Of a stretch of 64,000 nucleotides of DNA, positions 11,684 through 22,200 are shown piece by piece. The translations under genes were made by a program, and so were the position numbers. The notes under the pieces are model-generated. The model searched no databases. It was not told where the DNA came from and worked only from the letters and a program-made list of their open reading frames with translations. Source of the DNA: Xiphophorus maculatus (Eukaryota > Chordata > Actinopteri > Cyprinodontiformes > Poeciliidae); the NCBI RefSeq assembly GCF_002775205.1, contig NC_036465.1:518638-582637 (forward strand), given 5' to 3'. Position 1 is the first letter of the stretch. Every line of letters starts with the position of its first letter.

Positions 11684-14098
11684 CATTTCATACCGACCCG
11701 ACCCGACCCGTCTCAGTGAGCTGCACATAAACCATTAAATGTTTGGTTGCAACCGTTGAGCTGCCAGGTGGGTCAGCAGGTTCTGTGGATCTGAAGGAGG
11801 GTGGACGATGTGATGTCCAGGTTTTAGGCCTCCAGTCTGCGTTTAGAACCAGTCCTAAGCCTGGATAACATCCATGTTAGCCTGAGTTCATCCAGATGAT
11901 GAGGTTGGACTGTTTAAAACTTGACACCAGTTTAAACCAGTTCAAACCAGTTAAGGTTTAAACTGGTGACTGCAGAGGAACTGAGCTGTCAGCAGGAGGT
12001 GCTGTTGGCTCGGATGAAGTCCAGGTTCGGACACCCTCCAACCTCTAGTTCTAGTTGTTTTTTTCCTTCTGGGACGTCGGAGTTTCCCAGTTCCGACCAC
12101 AACTGGAAGGCAGCATGAAGGTGAAAAGTGATTCTGCTTTACTGCAGAAGACCCGGTGTTCTGTTCTGGAACGTTCTTAATTCAGATTCTGAGCAGAACC
12201 TTGTCTTTCGTTCTGAGAAATATGTAAATAAGGAACCAAGAAGATCTGCAAAAACATTCTTGCAGTGTCCTGCTCCGCTTCGATGCTAATTATACGCATC
12301 AGACACTCAAGGAATGAAACAGATTGGTCAATTTCAGTATTCTGATTATTTTATCGAAGCTCGAACAAAACTTTGAAATGGAGTTGAAATACATGGTTTT
12401 GAACAACCATAACATTTGCATCACTGCAGTACGTCGGATTCAGCCAGCAGTCCCACGAGCTACCGGCCCTTTTCTGCGGCCAATCCAAGACATGAGTCCA
12501 TGCAGGAACATCAGAGAGGCAGAGACACAAACAGAACTGTAGATATTGTAATGAAATGTTTGTGGCTGAAAATGACAGGAGAGAAAAACATTTAGTTTGT
12601 GTTTTTCAGCCTTTTGAGAGCCGTGGCTCCTGTTTGACTGGAAAGTGAAACATGAAGCTGAATGCAGGTCTGGACAGAGAGACGGAGTTATGAGAGAGGA
12701 GCTGTTAGAGCTGAAAAGCATCATTTTAATTATGTTTGTGGCCAAACTGTTGCACTGATGTAGAGAGCTGTTCAAGAAGAACCAAACTTATTTTGAGACT
12801 TTGTTTTTGTTGGTCAAACTGCTGAACTGAGTTCAAACCTGCTGAGACCCATTTACTCTGTTTGTTACTTTACAAGAGGCAGAATCAGGTCAATTTCCAG
12901 TCAACTGATATCAACGCATTTTTGACCAATAATCAAATGTATTTCGACCAATAAAATCTATCAGAATCTGGTAGCTTGTGTGCTAGCAGAGTATTTATCT
13001 GGCTGGTTGTGAGGCAAACCATAAAGTTTAGTGTTCATCCTGGAATGATGCTGATTAAAGACGGGAGCCATTTTGTTCAAGAGGAAATGAAGACGATGTT
13101 TTTTTGGGCAGTTTGCCACCTTGAGATCATAAGACATAAACACACATATGATATATATTCTAGTTAATTTATGAGCAGCGACGGCATAGTTACTTTGAAA
13201 AGTAATTTGATTACTCAATGAAAAATCCATCAGTTAGAAAATGTGCATCTTTCTTTAGCCTCCATGGTTTGTCGCTGGTGTTAAACCAAACGTAACTCCC
13301 CAAGGAAAGAGAAGAAAGCAACAATGTGTGTTTACTAAAAACATTACAAATATTAACACACAGTGACTTGGATACATAACTTTAATCTGATTATTGGATT
13401 GTAAATAGGAACACGTTACATTACACGTTACAAGGGGTCAGAGTAGAGTAACGCGTTGATGACGTCACTGTTGGACATTTCTGCTCCGACTCTTCACTGC
13501 CAGGTTTCCGTTGTGTTCATGTGGCCCGGAGACACGCGCGCATTCCGCCAGCAGAGGGCGCCATTCAGCTGCTCGGTTCCGGTTCGAACTACATTTAGTT
13601 CCTCAGAGGATGAAGCAGAGCTGCAGGTTGCTCTCCACGCTCCAAGGATTTCCACACATCTGGGACCAGGCTTATTATATTTTTATTAAGTAAACATATA
13701 TAAGTTCATTTGATTTTTGTTATCCTAATAAGTAGATTTGAAGTTAGTATTATATTGTACCTTAAGACCTTTAGGCTCTTTATTGGGGTCTTGGCTCATT
13801 TTCTGACTGTGATATAATCTTTCTAAGATTAACAGCCTTTAGAGAATCAACTTAATTTTCCTGGGTTTTATTTCCTCCTTTGTTTCTGTTTCTTCTCCTC
13901 CAGCTGCTCCTGCTGTTCATTCAAACTATTTCTGCTCAGAGAGAAACTGCTGCCTTACATTCGGTCATAAAACATTCATTATCCAGGAACCAAAATATTC
14001 TTTATTGGATCTGATCTGCTGGTAGCAGAAGATTCATCCTGTAAACATGGAGTCGTTTGTGTAAACAGTGAGATCAGGACAAAACAAACAGACAAGCA
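11684..14098. other. intergenic, no gene; degenerate repeat near 13185-13450
   Basis: There is no conserved coding block. At 13185-13450 words such as GTTACTTTGAAAAGTAA and ACGTTACATTACACGTTAC recur in both orientations, resembling the AGTAAC-rich dispersed repeats common in fish genomes. I could not set its ends. The rest is unremarkable AT-rich DNA. Confidence 0.4.
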
Positions 14099-14814
14099 GA
14101 ACCTACAGAACCTGCAGAACCTGAAGAACCTAAAGAACCTGAAGAACCTAAATAACCTGAAGAACCTACAGAACCTAAAGAACCTGAAGAACCTACAGAA
14201 CCTGAAGAACCTACAGAACCTAAAGAACCTGCAGAACCTACAGAACCTGAAGAACCTACAGAACCTGTAGAACCTACAGAACCTGCAGAACCTACAGAAC
14301 CTGAAGAACCTGCAGAACCTACAGAACCTGTAGAACCTAAAGAACCTGCAGAACCTACAGAACCTGAAGAACCTACAGAACCTAAAGAACCTACAGAACC
14401 TAAAGAACCTGCAGAACCTGCAGAACCTGTAGAACCTAAAGAACCTGCAGAACCTACAGAACCTGAAGAACCTACAGAACCTGTAGAACCTACAGAACCT
14501 GTAGAACCTAAAGAACCTGCAGAACCTACAGAACCTGAAGAACCTGCAGAACCTACAGAACCTGTAGAACCTAAAGAACCTGCAGAACCTACAGAACCTG
14601 TAGAACCTACAGAACCTGAAGAACCTACAGAACCTAAAGAACCTGCAGAACCTACAGAACCTGTAGAACCTAAAGAACCTGCAGAACCTACAGAACCTGA
14701 AGAACCTACAGAACCTAAAGAACCTACAGAACCTAAAGAACCTGCAGAATCTACAGAACCTGTAGAACCTGTAGAACCTGCAGAACCTACAGAACCTGTA
14801 GAACCTGTAGAACC
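14099..14814. repeat. minisatellite, 9-bp unit GAACCTACA
   Basis: About 80 tandem copies of GAACCTNNA, where the variable pair is mostly AC, GC, GA, AA or GT. Because 9 is a multiple of 3, each frame is periodic. On the minus strand this gives a 251-codon Gly-Ser-x open frame, which is a repeat artefact. The unit shares the AGAACC core that is frequent across the whole window. Confidence 0.96.
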
Positions 14815-14850
14815 AGATGTCTCGATCATCTCCTCAGGCCGTTATGGTTC

Positions 14851-15140
14851 AGAACGTTTAGTTATGATTAAGTTTCTTGTTGTGCTTTCAGTCGACTGTA
14901 TTGGTTTGATTATTTGCTTATTTATTGGATAATAATATCAGCCAAAATAATACAAATGGTCATTTAAAGAACAAATCATACATCAGATTAACAGTAAATA
15001 CATAAATACTTCCTACTTTAAAAGGTTTGTTAGGGCTTTCTGTATGTTTTATTTTGAAACGTTGATGTATTTTATGAATTTAGAGGTCAGAGGTCATTTA
15101 TGCACCAGACACAGACCTGCAGCCAGGGGCGGATCTAGAC
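14851..15140. repeat. dispersed repeat, related to the hAT-like element at 32.3-33.4 kb
   Basis: The stretch from about 14860 to 15100 is similar, in inverted orientation, to about 32420-32765. Shared words include AACAAATCATA, GATTAACAGTAAATACATAAATA and AGAGGTCATTTA. It ends near CCAGGGGCGGATCTAG (15124-15139), a sequence like the terminal repeat of the larger copy. It is probably a truncated or rearranged member of the same non-autonomous family. Confidence 0.55.
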
Positions 15141-15939
15141 GGGGGCCAACGGGGAACCAAAGAAGTTATACTAAATAAATGTCTTATGTTAATACTCAGT
15201 GGTGGGTTTTAACCTTCACACTTTAACTTTAACAATGAATGAAAAATTCTAGTGCTGAACTTTTATCTGCTGTATGTAGACAGAACCAAACTTTCCATCT
15301 GCCAGGATCCTGGATCTCTGGAGACATCGTTATATCAAATGATGAGATCCTGCTCTGTTTTGTTTTTGTTTCGTTCTTTTTAAAGCGTTGCCATGGAAAC
15401 ACACCAACTACCCCGGCCCTGGTCTGGAAGCAGCCTCCACACCTAACTCCTTATTTCTATAAATGTTTTGGTAATATTCTGTAAAATACCAGAATGTTCA
15501 TATACTGTTATACTTTTAGCTGTCTGAGGAAAATCTTAATTATTAAATATCAGGTGTTATGATCAGTTACTCAGTACTAGTAGTTTACTAAATACTTTTT
15601 ACTCCTGTTTAATTAAACGTGTTTAATGTCAACTAATGACAGACAGACAGAGAGACAGACAGAGAGACAGACAGAAAGACAGATAGACAGACCCAAACAA
15701 GAGTGCATGTCCTCCCCCCTCTCCTCGCCCTCCTTCCTGTCTGCCTACTGTAGAAAAAATACGAGCCGCTAGCGCCGCAAAAACTCTTCTGAGAAAAGAA
15801 AAAAAAAAGAGTGCTCCACTACTCTGGCCTGGTCAGCAGGTTCTGATTGGTGTCAGGTTCTGTCTGGGTCTGAAGGTTCCGGTCCGGTCCGGTGATTGAG
15901 CTCAATATGAACAGAAACATGAGTTCGGTTATAATCTGG
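15141..15939. other. intergenic, no gene; short (GACA)n tract
   Basis: Downstream flank of igfbp7 on its own strand. A (GACA)n/(GAGACA)n microsatellite occupies about 15640-15690. On the minus strand an AATAAA (plus-strand TTTATT at 15940-15945) lies about 290 bases past the inferred igfbp7 stop codon and is a reasonable poly(A) signal for it. Confidence 0.4.
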
Positions 15940-16231
15940 TTTATTCACTTTATAAAAAAGAACTTAAGCGAAAATCATATTTAGAAGAACCGATTTTCAT
16001 CAGGAAAGTTCTGATGCAGAGGAGCGACCCGAAGGTCCGAATACAGAACATAAAACTCATCAGCAGAAACAACCTGTAACCCTGCCCTTCAAAATAAAAG
16101 TAAGAGAAAATCATAATAAATGATTCAATGTTTAAAATCAGACAAAAACGTTACATTTCTCATGAGTTCAAAGGTTAAAATATATGAGCAAGAAACAGAA
16201 AAGTCTGAAGTTGATGAAGTCGGTCGTGTGA

Positions 16232-19200
16232 TCACAGCGGCTCGTCCTTCATCCCTGAAACGAGAACAAACCTCCAGTCAGAGATTTACACCCAGCTGTA
16301 GACAGGAAGTCCTGGACAGTTTCCTGTCCACAGCTTCCTCTCCAGGACTTCCTGTCTACAGCTTCCTGTCTACAGCTTCCTGTCTACAGCTTCCTGTCCA
16401 CAGCTTCCTGTCCACAGCTTCCTGTCCTCAGTTTCCTGTCCTCAGCTTCCTGTCTACAGCTTCCTGTCCACAGCTTCCTGTCTACAGCTTCCTGTCCTCA
16501 GTTTCCTGTCTACAGCTTCCTGTCTACAGTTTCCTGTCCACAGCTTCCTCTCCAGGACTTCCTGTCTACAGCTTCCTGTCTACAGCTTCCTGTCCACAGT
16601 TTCCTGTCTACAGCTTCCTGTCCACAGCTTCCTGTCTACAGCTTCCTGTCTACAGCTTCCTGTCCTCAGTTTCCTGTCCTCAGCTTCCTGTCTACAGCTT
16701 CCTGTCCACAGTTTCCTGTCTACAGCTTCCTGTCCACAGCTTCCTGTCTACAGCTTCCTGTCTACAGCTTCCTGTCTACAGTTTCCTGTCCACAGCTTCG
16801 TCTCCAGGACTTCCTGTCCTCAGTTTCCTGTCCACAGCTTCCTGTCTACAGCTTCCTGTCCACAGCTTCCTGTCTACAGCTTCCTGTCCACAGCTTCCTG
16901 TCTACAGCTTCCTGTCCACAGCTTCCTGTCTACAGCTTCCTGTCCACAGCTTCATGTCTACAGCTTCCTGTCCTCAGCTTCCTGTCTACAGCTTCCTGTC
17001 CTCAGCTTCCTGTCCACAGCTTCCTGTCTACAGCTTCCTGTCCTCAGCTTCCTGTCCACAGCTTCCTGTCTACAGCTTCCTGTCTACAGCTTCCTGTCCT
17101 CAGCTTCCTGTCCACAGCTTCCTGTCTACAGATTCCTGTCTACAGCTTCCTGTCCACAGCTTCCTGTCCTCAGCTTCATGTCTACAGCTTCCTGTCCTCA
17201 GCTTCCTGTCCACAGCTTCCTGTCTACAGCTTCCTGTCCACAGCTTCCTGTCTACAGCTTCCTGTCTACAGCTTCCTGTCTACAGCTTCCTGTCCACAGC
17301 TTCCTGTCCACAGCTTCCTGTCTACAGCTTCCTGTCTACAGCTTCCTGTCCACAGCTTCCTGTCTACAGCTTCCTGTTCACAGCTTCCTGTCTACAGCTT
17401 CCTGTCTACAGCTTCCTGTCCACAGCTTCCTGTCCACAGCTTCCTGTCTACAGCTTCCTGTCCACAGCTTCCTGTCTACAGCTTCCTGTCCTCAGCTTCC
17501 TGTCTACAGCTTCCTGTCCAGGACTTACTGTCTACAGCTTCCTGCCTACAGCTTCCTGTCCACAGCTTCCTGTCTACAGCTTCCTGTCTACAGCTTCCTG
17601 TCCACAGCTTCCTGTCTACAGCTTCCTGTCCACAGCTTCATGTCTACAGCTTCCTGTCCTCAGCTTCCTGTCTACAGCTTCCTGTCTACAGCTTCCTGTC
17701 TACAGCTTCCTGTCCACAGCTTCCTGTCCACAGCTTCCTGTCTACAGCTTCCTGTCTACAGCTTCCTGTCTACAGCTTCCTGTCCTCAGCTTCCTGTCCA
17801 CAGCTTCCTGTCTACAGCTTCCTGTCCACAGCTTCCTGTCCTCAGCTTCCTGTCTACAGCTTCCTGTCTACAGCTTCCTGTCCTCAGCTTCATGTCTACA
17901 GCTTCCTGTCCTCAGCTTCCTGTCCTCAGCTTCCTGTCTACAGCTTCCTGTCTACAGCTTCCTGTCTACAGCTTCCTGTCCTCAGCTTCCTGTCCTCAGC
18001 TTCCTGTCCACAGCTTCCTGTCCTCAGCTTCCTGTCTACAGCTTCCTGTCTACAGCTTCCTGTCCTCAGCTTCATGTCTACAGCTTCCTGTCCTCAGCTT
18101 CCTGTCTACAGCTTCCTGTCTACAGCTTCCTGTCTACAGCTTCCTGTCCTCAGCTTCCTGTCCTCAGCTTCCTGTCCACAGCTTCCTGTCTACAGCTTCC
18201 TGTCTACAGCTTCCTGTCTACAGTTTCCTGTCCACAGCTTCGTCTCCAGGACTTCCTGTCCTCAGTTTCCTGTCCACAGCTTCCTGTCTACAGCTTCCTG
18301 TCTACAGTTTCCTGTCCTCAGCTTCCTGTCTACAGCTTCCTGTCTACAGCTTACTATCCTCAGCTTCCTGTCTACAGCTTCCTGTCTACAGTTTCCTGTC
18401 CTCAGCTTCCTGTCTACAGCTTCCTGTCTACAGCTTACTATCCTCAGCTTCCTGTCTACAGCTTCCTGTCTACAGCTTCCTGTCCACAGCTTCCTGTCCT
18501 CAGCTTCATGTCTACAGCTTCCTGTCCTCAGCTTCCTGTCTACAGCTTCCTGTCTACAGCTTCCTGTCCTCAGCTTCCTGTCTACAGCTTCCTGTCTACA
18601 GCTTCCTGTCCTCAGCTTCCTGTCTACAGCTTCCTGTCCACAGCTTCCTGTCTACAGCTTCCTGTCCACAGCTTCCTGTCTACAGCTTCCTGTCCACAGC
18701 ATCCTGTCTACAGCTTCCTGTCTACAGCTTCCTGTCCACAGCTTCCTGTCTACAGCTTCCTGTCTACAGCTTCCTGTCTACAGCTTCCTGTCCACAGCTT
18801 CCTGTCCTCAGCTTCCTGTCCACAGCTTCCTGTCTACAGCTTCCTGTCTACAGCTTCCTGTCTACAGTTTCCTGTCCACAGCTTCGTCTCCAGGACTTCC
18901 TGTCCTCAGTTTCCTGTCCACAGCTTCCTGTCTACAGCTTCCTGTCTACAGTTTCCTGTCCTCAGCTTCCTGTCTACAGCTTCCTGTCTACAGCTTACTA
19001 TCCTCAGCTTCCTGTCTACAGCTTCCTGTCTACAGCTTCCTGTCCTCAGCTTCCTGTCCTCAGCTTCCTGTCCACAGCTTCCTGTCCTCAGCTTCCTGTC
19101 TACAGCTTCCTGTCTACAGCTTCCTGTCCTCAGCTTCATGTCTACAGCTTCCTGTCCTCAGCTTCCTGTCTACAGCTTCCTGTCTACAGCTTCCTGTCTA

Positions 19201-22200
19201 CAGCTTCCTGTCCTCAGCTTCCTGTCCTCAGCTTCCTGTCCACAGCTTCCTGTCTACAGCTTCCTGTCTACAGCTTCCTGTCTACAGTTTCCTGTCCACA
19301 GCTTCGTCTCCAGGACTTCCTGTCCTCAGTTTCCTGTCCACAGCTTCCTGTCTACAGTTTCCTGTCCTCAGCTTCCTGTCTACAGCTTCCTGTCTACAGC
19401 TTACTATCCTCAGCTTCCTGTCTACAGCTTCCTGTCTACAGCTTCCTGTCCTCAGCTTCATGTCTACAGCTTCCTGTCCTCAGCTTCCTGTCCTCAGCTT
19501 CCTGTCTACAGCTTCCTGTCTACAGCTTCCTGTCCTCAGCTTCCTGTCCTCAGCTTCCTGTCCACAGCTTCCTGTCCTCAGCTTCCTGTCTACAGCTTCC
19601 TGTCTACAGCTTCCTGTCCTCAGCTTCATGTCTACAGCTTCCTGTCCTCAGCTTCCTGTCTACAGCTTCCTGTCTACAGCTTCCTGTCTACAGCTTCCTG
19701 TCCTCAGCTTCCTGTCCTCAGCTTCCTGTCCACAGCTTCCTGTCTACAGCTTCCTGTCTACAGTTTCCTGTCCACAGCTTCCTGTCTACAGCTTCCTGTC
19801 TACAGCTTCCTGTCCTCAGCTTCCTGTCCTCAGCTTCCTGTCCACAGCTTCCTGTCCTCAGCTTCCTGTCTACAGCTTCCTGTCTACAGCTTCCTGTCCT
19901 CAGCTTCATGTCTACAGCTTCCTGTCCTCAGCTTCCTGTCTACAGCTTCCTGTCTACAGCTTCCTGTCTACAGCTTCCTGTCTACAGTTTCCTGTCCACA
20001 GCTTCGTCTCCAGGACTTCCTGTCCTCAGTTTCCTGTCCACAGCTTCCTGTCTACAGCTTCCTGTCTACAGTTTCCTGTCCTCAGCTTCCTGTCTACAGC
20101 TTCCTGTCTACAGCTTACTATCCTCAGCTTCCTGTCTACAGCTTCCTGTCTACAGCTTCCTGTCCTCAGCTTCCTGTCTACAGCTTCCTGTCTACAGCTT
20201 CCTGTCCTCAGCTTCATGTCTACAGCTTCCTGTCCTCAGCTTCCTGTCCTCAGCTTCCTGTCTACAGCTTCCTGTCTACAGCTTCCTGTCCTCAGCTTCC
20301 TGTCCTCAGCTTCCTGTCCACAGCTTCCTGTCCTCAGCTTCCTGTCTACAGCTTCCTGTCTACAGCTTCCTGTCCTCAGCTTCATGTCTACAGCTTCCTG
20401 TCCTCAGCTTCCTGTCTACAGCTTCCTGTCCTCAGCTTCCTGTCCTCAGCTTCCTGTCCACAGCTTCCTGTCTACAGCTTCCTGTCTACAGCTTCCTGTC
20501 TACAGTTTCCTGTCCACAGCTTCGTCTCCAGGACTTCCTGTCCTCAGTTTCCTGTCCACAGCTTCCTGTCTACAGCTTCCTGTCTACAGTTTCCTGTCCT
20601 CAGCTTCCTGTCTACAGCTTCCTGTCTACAGCTTACTATCCTCAGCTTCCTGTCTACAGCTTCCTGTCTACAGCTTCCTGTCCTCAGCTTCATGTCTACA
20701 GCTTCCTGTCCTCAGCTTCCTGTCCTCAGCTTCCTGTCTACAGCTTCCTGTCTACAGCTTCCTGTCTACAGCTTCCTGTCCTCAGCTTCCTGTCCTCAGC
20801 TTCCTGTCCACAGCTTCCTGTCCTCAGCTTCCTGTCCACAGCTTCCTGTCCTCAGCTTCCTGTCCACAGCTTCCTGTCTACAGCTTCCTGTCTACAGCTT
20901 CCTGTCTACAGTTTCCTGTCCACAGCTTCGTCTCCAGGACTTCCTGTCCTCAGTTTCCTGTCCACAGCTTCCTGTCTACAGCTTCCTGTCTACAGTTTCC
21001 TGTCCTCAGCTTCCTGTCTACAGCTTCCTGTCTACAGTTTCCTGTCCTCAGCTTCCTGTCTACAGCTTCCTGTCTACAGCTTACTATCCTCAGCTTCCTG
21101 TCTACAGCTTCCTGTCCACAGCTTCCTGTCCTCAGCTTCATGTCTACAGCTTCCTGTCCTCAGCTTCCTGTCTACAGCTTCCTGTCCTCAGCTTCCTGTC
21201 TACAGCTTCCTGTCTACAGCTTCCTGTCCTCAGCTTCCTGTCTACAGCTTCCTGTCCACAGCTTCCTGTCCACAGCTTCCTGTCTACAGCTTCCTGTCCA
21301 CAGCATCCTGTCTACAGCTTCCTGTCTACAGCTTCCTGTCCACAGCTTCCTGTCTACAGCTTCCTGTCCACAGCTTCCTGTCTACAGCTTCCTGTCTACA
21401 GCTTCCTGTCTACAGTTTCCTGTCCACAGCTTCGTCTCCAGGACTTCCTGTCCTCAGTTTCCTGTCCACAGCTTCCTGTCTACAGCTTCCTGTCTACAGT
21501 TTCCTGTCCTCAGCTTCCTGTCTACAGCTTCCTGTCTACAGTTTCCTGTCCTCAGCTTCCTGTCTACAGCTTCCTGTCTACAGCTTACTATCCTCAGCTT
21601 CCTGTCTACAGCTTCCTGTCCACAGCTTCCTGTCCTCAGCTTCATGTCTACAGCTTCCTGTCCTCAGCTTCCTGTCTACAGCTTCCTGTCCTCAGCTTCC
21701 TGTCTACAGCTTCCTGTCTACAGCTTCCTGTCCTCAGCTTCCTGTCTACAGCTTCCTGTCCACAGCTTCCTGTCCACAGCTTCCTGTCTACAGCTTCCTG
21801 TCCACAGCATCCTGTCTACAGCTTCCTGTCTACAGCTTCCTGTCCACAGCTTCCTGTCTACAGCTTCCTGTCCACAGCTTCCTGTCTACAGCTTCCTGTC
21901 TACAGCTTCCTGTCTACAGCTTCCTGTCCACAGCTTCCTGTCCACAGCTTCCTGTCTACAGCTTCCTGTCCACAGCTTCCTGTCTACAGCTTCCTGTCTA
22001 CAGCTTCCTGTCCACAGCTTCCTGTCTACAGCTTCCTGTCCACAGCTTCCTGTCTACAGCTTCCTGTCTACAGCTTCCTGTCCACAGCTTCCTGTCCACA
22101 GCTTCCTGTCTACAGCTTCCTGTCCACAGCTTCCTGTCTACAGCTTCCTGTCCTCAGCTTCCTGTCTACAGCTTCCTGTCCAGGACTTACTGTCTACCGC

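Noticed and set aside
14074-14829. 251-residue Gly-Ser-rich minus-strand frame
   Set aside because: It is the 9-bp minisatellite read in one phase, with no flanking gene structure.
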